Shown here one piece after another: positions 41,716-50,202 of a stretch of DNA of 64,000 nt; position 1 is the stretch's first letter; every line of letters starts with the position of its first letter. A model generated the notes under the pieces. That model was not told the origin of the DNA, searched no databases, and was given only the letters and a program-made list of their open reading frames with translations. The stretch covers positions 124,001 through 188,000 of the forward strand of contig NZ_VBUT01000001.1 in assembly GCF_005863245.1 (NCBI RefSeq), written 5' to 3'. This DNA comes from Nocardia cyriacigeorgica (GTDB lineage Bacteria; Actinomycetota; Actinomycetes; Mycobacteriales; Mycobacteriaceae). The position numbers and the translations under genes were made by a program.

Positions 41716-43407
41716 TTAAGCACCGTCGCGTGACGGTGTTGCTTCGGTCCTGACGATGTCGGCGGCTGATCGGCGCTCGAACACGGGGATAAACGAGCCG
41801 CTGATCTTCTTCCATGGCTGCTCGCCGTCTTTCGGGTGACCAAGGTTTGCCATCAGCTCAGTTGGGAAGTCCACTCGGTACTCAAACGTTCCCGAGTTAT
41901 CCCCAGACCGCTTTCCGTCTATGCCGGTGAGGCTCACTGCGACTGTGATCCCTGAACGCCGGAGAAGTTCCCGCCTACCTTCCGGGTCCGACGACTCCCA
42001 CACATCTCGGTAGATGCCGCCGGTCGGCTTGTACTCCCATCGAGATTCACGCGCAGGCGTGGCCTCCAGCTCGGCGATCTTGGCGTCCAAGGCGCTGATC
42101 TGCCTCTGAATACGATCCCGCACCGTTGATGACGTTGCGTTGCCGAGCACCCTGACCAGATCGTCTACGGCCGCGATGGCCTCCCGGAGTTCGGTCTCCC
42201 TGGAATCACCGGGCACCCAGACCCGTTCCAGGATCTCGACATCCCCGATCTCGTCCACGACCAGTTCCCCCACCAGATCCTCAAGGAAGTCGGCCCGGAT
42301 ATCGCTGGTGTCCTTGTTCTCGCAGCGGTAGTACCGATACTCGATCCCTCGGGCGACCTTCCTGGTGTGATGGAGCGTGTAGCCGCACACGAGGCATACC
42401 GCTACGCCAGCGAGCGGGCTCAGCTGGACCCGGCGTTTCGCCCGGTTCGTGTCGCGCCGACGATCCAACGTCGATTGGATCAACTCCCACTCATCCAGCG
42501 TTACCAGCGGCTCGGCAAGCTGGATCGGCATACCGTCATCGTCACGAACTACTTCGCCCTTGTGGTGGACGTACCCGCGTATCGCGTCGCTTCGGAGCAT
42601 GTTGCGGATCGGGGTCTGAGTCCACGGGTTCTCGGTTCGGACTTTGCGACGGCGCACCTTGCCCGGTTCCTGCTTCGGCGTCACGTCCAGATCCGCTGGC
42701 AGTTCCGACCGGAGCAATGTCGGATAGCCAGCGCTCCGGGCTCGGTGGTACTGAGAGGGCGTTAGTACCCCCTCACGGTTCAGTTCGGCCGCAATCTGGG
42801 TCGATGGCTTCCCGGCTATGGTGTCGTCGACTATTCGGCGGATCAGCTTCGAGGCCACGGGGTCGACCTCTAACGCCCACCCCTCACCCTGTGGGTTCTT
42901 CACGGCGACGTACCCGAACGGCGGTTTGCCACCTCCCCAGCGAGCCGAGTTCCTGAGCTTGTGACGGGATCCGCGCTGACGCTCCCGGATCGCCTCTAGC
43001 TCCCCCTCGGCCAGACCGGCAATAACGTTCGCCAGCATCCGGCCGGCCCAGCTGCTCAGGTCGATGGACTCGGAACAAGACACCAATGTCTTGTCGTGAT
43101 CCATCACCCAGCCGAATAGCTTGCTGAGCTGGATAGCATTCCTGCCGAGCCGGTCCAGCTTCCATGCTGCGAGGACGTCCCATTCATGCGGCCGGTCATT
43201 CAGCCACGGCCCGAGCTGAGGTGTCTCGAACGGGTCGATAGAACCGGATACGTCTACGTCCTCGGCCCAACCGACGACCGTGTGTCCGTGAGCGTCGGCC
43301 CACTGCTGGATGGTCTCGCGCTGGCGGTCAATCGAGGTTGATTCCTCCGTGGACCGGGACAGGCGTAGCCTACCGAGTACGCGAAGCTTCTCGCTGGTAG
43401 AGGACAT
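41716..43407 (-). CDS. Large serine integrase
   Basis: Catalyses integration and excision of the element. The 563 residues start with the resolvase domain (RLRLSRSTEESTSIDRQRETIQQWA, catalytic Ser in RLSRS; AWKLDRLGRN; NVIAGLAEGELEAIRERQRGS), followed by the recombinase domain (KPPFGYVAV ... RRIVDDTIAGKPSTQIAAELNREG) and a zinc-ribbon/coiled-coil C-terminus (CLVCGYTLHHT ... YYRCENK). ATG 43407 was chosen because TATCCT on the minus strand ends exactly 6 nt before it, so the mRNA would be leaderless. It lies beside attR, as is normal for this family. Confidence 0.93.
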   Translation of the reverse strand: MSSTSEKLRVLGRLRLSRSTEESTSIDRQRETIQQWADAHGHTVVGWAEDVDVSGSIDPFETPQLGPWLNDRPHEWDVLAAWKLDRLGRNAIQLSKLFGWVMDHDKTLVSCSESIDLSSWAGRMLANVIAGLAEGELEAIRERQRGSRHKLRNSARWGGGKPPFGYVAVKNPQGEGWALEVDPVASKLIRRIVDDTIAGKPSTQIAAELNREGVLTPSQYHRARSAGYPTLLRSELPADLDVTPKQEPGKVRRRKVRTENPWTQTPIRNMLRSDAIRGYVHHKGEVVRDDDGMPIQLAEPLVTLDEWELIQSTLDRRRDTNRAKRRVQLSPLAGVAVCLVCGYTLHHTRKVARGIEYRYYRCENKDTSDIRADFLEDLVGELVVDEIGDVEILERVWVPGDSRETELREAIAAVDDLVRVLGNATSSTVRDRIQRQISALDAKIAELEATPARESRWEYKPTGGIYRDVWESSDPEGRRELLRRSGITVAVSLTGIDGKRSGDNSGTFEYRVDFPTELMANLGHPKDGEQPWKKISGSFIPVFERRSAADIVRTEATPSRDGA

Positions 43408-43425
43408 ATCGAGAGGATACCGTTC

Positions 43426-43453
43426 TGTTGTGCTAAAGCTGATGTTCCATGAG
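43426..43453. mobile_element. attR junction
   Basis: TGTTGTGC (43426-43433, inverted-repeat arm with 32321-32328) followed by the 15-bp core 43439-43453. The arm supplies the GTG used as the new start of trmL. Confidence 0.8.
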
Positions 43454-43894
43454 CCGTGCATTCCGCCCAATACCGGGAACGCGATCCGGTTGGCGGCGGG
43501 GACGGGGTGTGAGCTGCATTTGGTCGAGCCGCTGGGGTTCGATCTGTCGGAGCCGAAATTGCGGCGGGCGGGGCTGGACTACCACGATCTCGCCTCGGTG
43601 ACGGTGCACGCGGATCTGGCGGCGGCGTGGGCGGCGATCCGGCCGGAGCGGGTGTATGCGTTCACCACGCAGGCGAGCACGCGGTTCACCGATGTGCGGT
43701 ATCAGGCCGGTGATGTGCTGCTGTTCGGCACCGAGCCGACGGGGCTGCCGGCCGAGGTGCTCGCCGATCCGCACATCACCGACCTGGTGCGGATTCCGAT
43801 GCTGCCGGGGCGGCGGTCGATGAACCTGTCCAATTCGGCCGCGGTCGCGGTGTACGAGGCGTGGCGCCAGCACGGATTCCCCGACGCGGTGTGA
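43430..43894 (+). CDS. trmL: tRNA (cytidine(34)-2'-O)-methyltransferase, start rebuilt by the element
   Basis: SpoU-family (SPOUT) methyltransferase modifying the wobble nucleotide of some tRNA-Leu. The 154 residues contain IPPNTGNAIRLAAGTGCELHLVEPLGF, LLFGTEPTGLP and PMLPGRRSMNLSNSAAVAVYEAW, the three SpoU motifs. The first four codons (GTG CTA AAG CTG, VLKL) come from the element and mimic the original VFRL encoded at 32281. TACCGT lies 6 nt before the GTG, so the element also appears to supply a leaderless promoter. Internal ATG 43442 is an alternative start. Confidence 0.88.
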   Translation: MLKLMFHEPCIPPNTGNAIRLAAGTGCELHLVEPLGFDLSEPKLRRAGLDYHDLASVTVHADLAAAWAAIRPERVYAFTTQASTRFTDVRYQAGDVLLFGTEPTGLPAEVLADPHITDLVRIPMLPGRRSMNLSNSAAVAVYEAWRQHGFPDAV

Positions 43895-43900
43895 GCACGC

Positions 43901-44128
43901 TCAGGCGTCGATCTCGAAGCGTTTGAAGCGCGAGGTCGCGCCCGCGGTGAGCCGGACCGCGCTCTTGGGTACGCCGTAATGCTCGGCGAGCAGCTCGATC
44001 GCGGCCTTGTTCGCCTTGCCTTCGACGGCCGGGGCACGCACGTAGAGCCGCAGGGTGCCGTCGTCGAGAATCTCGACCAGCGGGCCTTTACGGCTGTTCG
44101 GGGTGATCGTCGCCCGGACGGTCGGCAC
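43901..44128 (-). CDS. DUF167 (YggU-like) protein
   Basis: A 75-residue protein of the DUF167/YggU family with RATITPNSRKGPLVEI and the typical core LYVRAPAVEGKANKAAIELLAEHYGVPKSAVRLTAGATSRFKRFEI. Function unknown. GTG 44128 gives the family N-terminus and overlaps the end of the DUF4349 gene by 41 nt. Confidence 0.85.
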   Translation of the reverse strand: MPTVRATITPNSRKGPLVEILDDGTLRLYVRAPAVEGKANKAAIELLAEHYGVPKSAVRLTAGATSRFKRFEIDA

Positions 44129-45077
44129 GCGATTCTCCTGTTGCGCCAGTGTCTTTGCCTGCCTCGCCGGGCTTTTCGGCACGGGACGGCGCCTGTGCCG
44201 TGGCGGCCTTCGCGCGGCGGGGCCTGCGGACGAGCCGCGCGAGCACCCAGACGACCGCGCCGATGACGGCGACGAAGCCGATCCACGGGACGGCCTTGCC
44301 GAGGAAGACCACCGCATCCTTCAACCAGTCGACCAGCGAGTTCCAACCGGAGACGATGCCGTCCCAGAAGTTGGTCGGCCCCTCCTCGGGTTCGGTACGG
44401 GTACTGGAGATTTCGATGGTCAGCGTGGACAGCGCGATCTGATCGTCGAGCAGGCGCTTCTGCCCGGTGAGGCTGTCGAGTTCGGCCTGGCGGCTCGACA
44501 GCGCCTGTTCGGCGGCGAGCAGATCGGCGGTATTGGTGGCCTCGGCCATCAGCACCCGCAGCCGGTCGACGGAGGCCTGCAAGGCCTTGATCCTGGCGTC
44601 GAGGTCCTGCCACTGCATGGTGACGTCGTCGCGGTTGGTGCTCACCTCGGTGACTTCGCCGATATCGCCGAGCGCGGCGATGAAGTCGTCGGTGTGTTCG
44701 GCCGGGATCCGGACGGTGAGCCTGGCACTGGGGACGTTGTCGTCGGTGCCGGGACGTTCGGTGCGGCTGTCGACGCGGCCCTGCAACGCGGTGACCTGCG
44801 CTGTCACCTTGCCCGCCGCGTCGATGGGATCGGCGGAGACGATCTCGACCTGCCCGGTGATCACTTCCTTGCGGTCGGCGTTCACCTCCCCGCCGGTGTC
44901 CTGTTCCCTGGCCGGGGCTTGTTCGCGGAAGCCCGGTGTCGCGGCGGGGCCAGGCATGTCGGCGACGGTGGGCGTGCGGCCACCGACGGCGGACTCGCCG
45001 TCGTCGTCATCGCCGCAGCCGCCGACGAGCAGGGCCAGGCCGAGCAGGGCGATCAACAACACCGCGAGCTTGCGCAT
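44088..45077 (-). CDS. DUF4349 lipoprotein
   Basis: A 329-residue lipoprotein: signal sequence ending LLVGGCGDDDD, an extracytoplasmic domain with a coiled coil (LDARIKALQASVDRLRVLMAEATNTADLLAAEQALSSRQAELDSL), then a transmembrane helix (AVPWIGFVAVIGAVVWVLARLV) and a basic, Glu-rich tail. The form is that of DUF4349. Function unknown; a cell-envelope role is likely from its topology. Confidence 0.85.
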   Translation of the reverse strand: MRKLAVLLIALLGLALLVGGCGDDDDGESAVGGRTPTVADMPGPAATPGFREQAPAREQDTGGEVNADRKEVITGQVEIVSADPIDAAGKVTAQVTALQGRVDSRTERPGTDDNVPSARLTVRIPAEHTDDFIAALGDIGEVTEVSTNRDDVTMQWQDLDARIKALQASVDRLRVLMAEATNTADLLAAEQALSSRQAELDSLTGQKRLLDDQIALSTLTIEISSTRTEPEEGPTNFWDGIVSGWNSLVDWLKDAVVFLGKAVPWIGFVAVIGAVVWVLARLVRRPRRAKAATAQAPSRAEKPGEAGKDTGATGESRADRPGDDHPEQP

Positions 45078-45121
45078 GGTCGCAGCGTAGCGGCTCGTCC
45101 GGGCCGCGACACGCTTCTCGC

Positions 45122-48100
45122 TCACCGGAAGTCGCGGGACTTGCCCGCCATCCGCAGATCCAGCTGCCGCAACTGCTCGGCGTACACACTCACCGCGCCT
45201 TCGGCGTTCTGGATCCGGCCGCGAATGATCAACGCCCGCGCGGTCTGGGCGAGCCTGCGGTAGCGGGTCCACAATCCGACCGAGCAGACGATATTGACCA
45301 TGCCGGTCTCGTCTTCCAGATTCAGGAAGGTGACCCCGGCGGCGGTGGCCGGGCGCTGCCGGTGGGTGACGGCGCCGCCGACCAGGACCCGGGAGCCGTC
45401 GGGCACCGATAGCAGCCGGTCGGCCGGGATCACACCCATCGCGTCGAGTTCGGCGCGCAGGAATTCGGTGGGGTAGCTGTCGGGCGAGATGCCGGTGGCC
45501 CAGACGTCGGCGGCGGCCAGTTCCAGCGCGCTCATTCCGGGGAGCGCGGGGGCGGTGGTGGCGGCGACCATGCCGGGTAAGCGATCCGGGCGTTCACCGG
45601 CCGCGGCGCCTGCCGCCCACAGCGCGGTGCGCCGCAGAATGCTGCGCTCCCCTGGCAGCTCGGTGCCCGAGGGCATGTGGACTGCCGAGGTTTCCGCCGC
45701 CCGAGCCGGTGTCGCGGTGGTGATGCTGTCCAGCGCACCGGCCGTCGCCAGCGATTCCGCCTGGCGGACAGTGAGTTCCACGCGCCCGGTCAGGTCGAGC
45801 AGCGAGGTGTAAGGTCCGCCCTCCTCGCGGGCGGCGACGATCTTCTCGGCGAGCTCGTCACCGATATACCGGACCGCCGCCAGCCCGAGCCGCACCTGGG
45901 TGCCACGCTGTTCGAGGGTGGGTTCGGCGCGACTGGCATTGATATCGGGCCCGTGCACCAGCACACCGTGCCTGCGCGCGTCGGCCACCAGCGATTGCGG
46001 CGAGTAGAAGCCCATCGGCTGGGCACGCAGCAGACCGGCACAGAAGGCGGCCGGATGATGCAGTTTGAACCACGCCGAATAGAACACCAGCGCCGCGAAA
46101 CTCTGCGAGTGGCTTTCCGGGAAACCGAAATTCGCGAAGGCGTACAGCTTTTCGTAGATGCGGTCGGCGACCTCTCCGGTGATGCCGTGCAGATCGCGCA
46201 TGCCCTGGTAGAGCCGTGCCTTGAGCCGCTCCATCCGTTCGGGTGAGCGTTTGGATCCCATGGCGCGACGCAATTGATCGGCTTCGGCGGCGGTGAATCC
46301 GGCGACGTCGACGGCTATCTGCATGAGCTGTTCCTGGAACAGTGGCACGCCGTAAGTACGTTCCAGGGTCTTTTCCAGTGCGGGATGGTCGAATTCCCAG
46401 TCCTCCTGACCATTGCGGCGGCGAATATACGGATGCACCGAACCGCCCTGGATCGGGCCGGGCCGGATCAGCGCCACCTCGACCACCAGGTCGTAGAACT
46501 CACGCGGTTTCAGCCGGGGCAGCGTCGCCATCTGCGCCCGCGACTCCACCTGGAACACCCCGATCGAATCGGCCCGCGACAGCATGTCGTACACCGCGGT
46601 TTCGGCCAGGTCGAGCTTGTGCAGTTCGACGGTGACGCCTTCGTGTTCGCGCACCAGATCGATCATGTAGTGCAGCGCCGAGAGCATGCCGAGGCCGAGC
46701 AGATCGAATTTCACCAGCCCGGCGGCGGCGCAATCGTCCTTGTCCCACTGCAATACGCTGCGGCCGGGCATGCGCGCCCATTCCACCGGGCAGACGTCGG
46801 CGATGGGGCGGTCGCAGATCACCATGCCACCGGAATGGATACCGAGATGGCGCGGTAGCCCTTCGATATCGGCGGCCAGTTCCAGCACCTGTTCCGGGAT
46901 ATCGGTCCCGGTTTCGGCGCCGACACCCGTCCAGCGGCTCACCTGTTTGCTCCACGCGTCCTGCTGGCCGGTCGAGAAGCCGAGCGCGCGGGCGGCGTCG
47001 CGGACGGCCGATTTACCGCGGTAGGTGATCACATTCGCCACCTGGGCGGCATATTCCCGGCCGTAGGCGTTGTAGACGTGCTGGATCGCTTCCTCGCGAC
47101 GGTCGGATTCGATATCGATGTCGATATCGGGCGGGCCGTCGCGCGCGGGTGAGAGGAACCGTTCGAACAGCAGGTTGTTGCGCACCGGGTCGACATTGGT
47201 GATGCCGATGGCGTAGCAGACCGCGGAATTGGCCGCCGATCCCCGGCCCTGGCACAGGATGCCGTTGTTCTTGCAGAACATGACGATGTCGTGCACCACC
47301 AAGAAGTAACCGGGGAACTTCATGCCGGTGATCACCGCGAGTTCGTGCTCGATCTGGCGGTAGGCAGCGGGATTCTGCTGCGGCGTTCCGTAGCGTTCGG
47401 CGGCCCCCTTCAACGTGAGATGCCGCAGCCAGGAGTTCTCGTCGTGGCCCTCCGGCACCGGGAACGGCGGCAGCTCCGGTGCGATCAACTTCAGGTCGAA
47501 GGCACATTCGCGGGCGAGGGCGACGGCGTTGGCGATGGCCTGCGGGCAGTCGGCGAACAACCGCGCCATTTCCGCCCCGGAACGCAGATGCGCACCACCG
47601 GTGGGGGCCAGCCAGCCGGCCATCTCGTCGAGGCTGCTCCTGGACCGGATCGCGGCCAGCGCCATGGCGCGATGCCGTTGCGCCGGGGAAGCGAAATGCG
47701 CGCCGGTGGTGGCGACGACGGGCAGCCCGAGCCGATCGGCCAGCGCGATGAGGCGGGCGTTGCGCTCATCGTCGGCGGGCAGGCCGTGGTGGGTGAGTTC
47801 CACGCTCACCCGCTCGGCGCCGAAGCGCTCGACCAGATCGCGCAATGCCGCCTCGGCGCACACCGGCGGCCCACCCGCGCGCAGATCCTGTTCCAGCGCT
47901 TGGCGCAACTGTCCCTTGCGGCATCCGGTCAGGATCTGCCAGTGCCCACCCGCCGCCGCGGTGAGGGCATCCAGGTCGTAGCGCAGAATTCCTTTCTCCC
48001 CCGCGGCCATATGCGCCGCCGCGATCTCCCGCGACAACCGCCGGTATCCCTCCTGTCCCCTAGCCAGCACCAATAGATGAGTTCCCGGTGGATCGGGTTC

Positions 48101-48559
48101 CCCTGTGCGCGGCGCGGAGTCGGTCGAATCCGCCAGCGACGAGGCAGCAGAGAAGTCGGTTCGCCTTGCGGTGAGGGTCAATTCGGCGCCGTAGACAGTG
48201 GCTATGCCCCATTCCCGCGCCGCTTCATAGAAGCGGACCACGCCGTAGAAACCGTTGTGGTCGGTGAGGGCGATGGCCTCCAGCCCGAGCCGGGCCGCCT
48301 CCTCGACCAGTTCCTCCGGATGGCTCGCGCCGTCGAGGAAGCTGTAGGCCGAATGCGCGTGCAGCTCGGCATAGGGCACGACCGGGCCGAGGGGGCGGAG
48401 GTCACCGCCCTCGGCGAGGTATTCACCGCGTTTGCGCGACCACGCCGGACTGTCGCCGCCGTCGCCCGGGTACATCGACTCCGGATCGTGCCTGCCCGGC
48501 CGCCCGGACAGCACCCGCTCCAGCTCCGACCAACTCGGTGGCCCGTTACTCCAGCCCAT
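45122..48559 (-). CDS. dnaE2: Error-prone DNA polymerase DnaE2
   Basis: C-family polymerase of the SOS mutasome, doing translesion synthesis with ImuB and ImuA'. The 1,145 residues show the PHP domain near the N-terminus (ELHAHSAYSFLDGASHPEELVEEAARLGLEAIALTDHNG) and the polymerase core GRGSAANSAVCYAIGITNVDPVRNNLLFERFLSPARDGPPDIDIDIE, with the catalytic Asp triplet in DIDID. The C-terminal part holds the OB-fold and ends KSRDFR. The gene follows the TPR-like gene by 29 nt and is probably SOS-induced with it. Confidence 0.95.
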   Translation of the reverse strand: MGWSNGPPSWSELERVLSGRPGRHDPESMYPGDGGDSPAWSRKRGEYLAEGGDLRPLGPVVPYAELHAHSAYSFLDGASHPEELVEEAARLGLEAIALTDHNGFYGVVRFYEAAREWGIATVYGAELTLTARRTDFSAASSLADSTDSAPRTGEPDPPGTHLLVLARGQEGYRRLSREIAAAHMAAGEKGILRYDLDALTAAAGGHWQILTGCRKGQLRQALEQDLRAGGPPVCAEAALRDLVERFGAERVSVELTHHGLPADDERNARLIALADRLGLPVVATTGAHFASPAQRHRAMALAAIRSRSSLDEMAGWLAPTGGAHLRSGAEMARLFADCPQAIANAVALARECAFDLKLIAPELPPFPVPEGHDENSWLRHLTLKGAAERYGTPQQNPAAYRQIEHELAVITGMKFPGYFLVVHDIVMFCKNNGILCQGRGSAANSAVCYAIGITNVDPVRNNLLFERFLSPARDGPPDIDIDIESDRREEAIQHVYNAYGREYAAQVANVITYRGKSAVRDAARALGFSTGQQDAWSKQVSRWTGVGAETGTDIPEQVLELAADIEGLPRHLGIHSGGMVICDRPIADVCPVEWARMPGRSVLQWDKDDCAAAGLVKFDLLGLGMLSALHYMIDLVREHEGVTVELHKLDLAETAVYDMLSRADSIGVFQVESRAQMATLPRLKPREFYDLVVEVALIRPGPIQGGSVHPYIRRRNGQEDWEFDHPALEKTLERTYGVPLFQEQLMQIAVDVAGFTAAEADQLRRAMGSKRSPERMERLKARLYQGMRDLHGITGEVADRIYEKLYAFANFGFPESHSQSFAALVFYSAWFKLHHPAAFCAGLLRAQPMGFYSPQSLVADARRHGVLVHGPDINASRAEPTLEQRGTQVRLGLAAVRYIGDELAEKIVAAREEGGPYTSLLDLTGRVELTVRQAESLATAGALDSITTATPARAAETSAVHMPSGTELPGERSILRRTALWAAGAAAGERPDRLPGMVAATTAPALPGMSALELAAADVWATGISPDSYPTEFLRAELDAMGVIPADRLLSVPDGSRVLVGGAVTHRQRPATAAGVTFLNLEDETGMVNIVCSVGLWTRYRRLAQTARALIIRGRIQNAEGAVSVYAEQLRQLDLRMAGKSRDFR

Positions 48560-48588
48560 GGCGTGGCCTCCACCTCACCGGACGCCGG

Positions 48589-49044
48589 TCAGCTCGCCTT
48601 GAGCCGCTCGGTGGAGCCGGCGTCGAGCGCGCCGGCCACATGGTCGAGCCCGGTGCGGATCACCTGGCCGTAGGCATCGTTGGCCAGGACCTCGAGGTGT
48701 CCCTTGGCCAGCGCCAATTGCATACGGGCGGAATCGAAATCGCCGACGCGGCGGTGGCTGTCGGCGAGGTTCAGATACAGCGAGGGCAGGAATCCGCGCA
48801 TGCCCTCATCGAGCGGACTGCCCGGCGCGAACACCGCCGCGAGCGCCCGCTGATCCCACAGCAGCGCCTCCTCGGCCGTGTCCACCACATCGGCCAGATG
48901 GTGGGCGATCACGCAGCGGTGCAGCGGATCTCCGTGTTCGCCGATCTCCTCCCACAGCCTGTGTAGCGCGCTTCGCGCCGCCTGCTGATCAACACCGCCG
49001 AGCCGCACCGCGGCATAGATATCCGCCATCCGATCGTCCGTCAT
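48589..49044 (-). CDS. Small TPR-like protein in an SOS operon with dnaE2
   Basis: A 151-residue helical protein, TPR-like in its core (FLPSLYLNLADSHRRVGDFDSARMQLALAKGHLEVL, residues about 85-125). Its LexA-type box lies 11 nt upstream of ATG 49044 (an in-frame ATG at 49062 is possible). Since dnaE2 starts 29 nt after its end with no terminator visible, the SOS box probably controls both. A helper of the mutasome is therefore plausible, but this is inference; no known DnaE2 partner is matched. Confidence 0.65.
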   Translation of the reverse strand: MTDDRMADIYAAVRLGGVDQQAARSALHRLWEEIGEHGDPLHRCVIAHHLADVVDTAEEALLWDQRALAAVFAPGSPLDEGMRGFLPSLYLNLADSHRRVGDFDSARMQLALAKGHLEVLANDAYGQVIRTGLDHVAGALDAGSTERLKAS

Positions 49045-49054
49045 GCCATCAGTA

Positions 49055-49070
49055 TCGCACATATGTTCGA
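49055..49070 (-). promoter_or_regulatory. LexA-type SOS box upstream of the TPR-dnaE2 operon
   Basis: TCGCACATATGTTCGA differs from the actinobacterial LexA consensus TCGAACN4GTTCGA at one position. It overlaps the likely -10 region (GATACT, 49051-49056) of the small gene. Confidence 0.65.
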
Positions 49071-49136
49071 ATGATTTCGAGCGTTCGAACGCGCCGCATC
49101 GATGTTCTTCAGCTGTGATGTAAACCACTTGGCAGA

Positions 49137-49158
49137 GAACTTACTTGAGAGTAAGTTC
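49137..49158. promoter_or_regulatory. Perfect palindromic operator upstream of the SDR gene
   Basis: GAACTTACT-TGAG-AGTAAGTTC, 9-bp perfect arms, centred 40 bp before the SDR start. The size and symmetry fit a TetR-type dimer site. The regulator is not encoded next to it. Confidence 0.6.
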
Positions 49159-49187
49159 GGTGCCGACAGACCTGCAAAGGAGCAGCG

Positions 49188-50165
49188 ATGACCTCAGCCG
49201 ACGACGACGACGCGCGCGAGAAGATCCGGCGCAATCAGCGCAACCGCGACCTCACCGGCCGCCATGTCGTGATCACCGGCGCCTCCTCCGGCATCGGCCG
49301 GGCCGCCGCCATCGCCGTGGCCGACAAGGGCGCGGTGGTGTTCCTGCTCGCCCGCCGCGGCGAGGAGCTCGCGGCCGTGGTCGAGGAGATCCGCGCGGCC
49401 GGCGGCAGCGCCTACGGATACCAGTGCGACGTCACCGATTCCGAGTCGGTGGATCACGCGGTCAAGGCGATCCTCGACGAGCACGGCCACGTCGACATGC
49501 TGGTGAACAACGCGGGCCGCTCCATCCGGCGCGCCATCCACCGTTCCACCGACCGGCTGCACGATTTCGAACGCACCATGGCCGTCAACTACTTCGGCGC
49601 CCTGCGGATGACGCTGGCGCTGCTGCCGCAGATGCGTGAGCGCAAGTTCGGTCACATCGTCAATATCAGCAGCGCGGGCGTGCAGGTCGCCACTCCCCGC
49701 TTCGCGGCCTATCTGGCCAGCAAGGCGGCGCTGGACAAGTTCACCGAGGTGGCGGCGGTGGAGACGCTGGCCGATGGCGTCACCTTCACCACCATTCACA
49801 TGCCGCTGGTGCGCACGCCGATGATCGCCCCGAGCGGAAATCAGGGCCCGTCCGAATCGCCGGAGTGGGCCGCGGCCACCATCGTTCGCGCACTCAGCGA
49901 ACGCCCCAAACGCATCGACGTCCCGCTCGGCACGCTGGCCGAATACGGCGGCATCATCACCCCCAAGCTGCGCGATCGCATCCTGCACCGCTACTACCGC
50001 GCCCTGCCCGACTCCCCCGCCGCCCGCGGCGAACAGGACGACACCGCCGAGCCCGCCGCGACCCTCGCCCCGCCCCGTGAACCCCGCCCCCGCTCGGCCG
50101 CCCGCAAGGCCACCGGCGCCGCCCTGCGCCGCGCCGCCCGCTGGGTCCCGGGCACCCACTGGTGA
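49188..50165 (+). CDS. SDR-family NAD(P)-dependent oxidoreductase
   Basis: A 325-residue short-chain dehydrogenase. The cofactor motif is TGASSGIGRAAAIAV (residues about 30-44), followed by NNAGRS, the catalytic Ser in NISSAGVQVA, and YLASK. A C-terminal extension of about 50 residues is Pro/Arg-rich. AAGGAG precedes ATG 49188. The palindromic operator upstream suggests inducible expression. The substrate is not evident; mycobacterial relatives act on lipids or aldehydes. Confidence 0.87.
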   Translation: MTSADDDDAREKIRRNQRNRDLTGRHVVITGASSGIGRAAAIAVADKGAVVFLLARRGEELAAVVEEIRAAGGSAYGYQCDVTDSESVDHAVKAILDEHGHVDMLVNNAGRSIRRAIHRSTDRLHDFERTMAVNYFGALRMTLALLPQMRERKFGHIVNISSAGVQVATPRFAAYLASKAALDKFTEVAAVETLADGVTFTTIHMPLVRTPMIAPSGNQGPSESPEWAAATIVRALSERPKRIDVPLGTLAEYGGIITPKLRDRILHRYYRALPDSPAARGEQDDTAEPAATLAPPREPRPRSAARKATGAALRRAARWVPGTHW

Positions 50166-50202
50166 ACCCGGCGACGGAAGCGCACGGCGACCGGCCGACT
50201 GG

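Larger units (their letters stand above)
32290..43453. mobile_element. 11.2-kb integrated element inserted in trmL (satellite-like)
   Basis: The element is bounded by the direct repeat CTGATGTTCCATGAG (32290-32304 and 43439-43453) and carries a large serine integrase at its right end. Its content is phage-like: small leftward ORFs separated by T-tailed terminators, an HNH nuclease, a replication-initiator-like protein with internal iterons, and a regulatory module of DUF6879 and XRE/DUF5753 types. Base composition is visibly more AT-rich than the flanks, for example around 38,300-38,750. No capsid, portal, large terminase, tail or TraB-like gene was recognised, so a phage satellite or minimal integrative plasmid is more likely than a complete prophage. 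Confidence 0.88.

Noticed and set aside
49194-50159. Antisense open frame opposite the SDR gene
   Set aside because: No family motif and a typical shadow of a GC-rich gene; the sense strand has complete SDR signatures.
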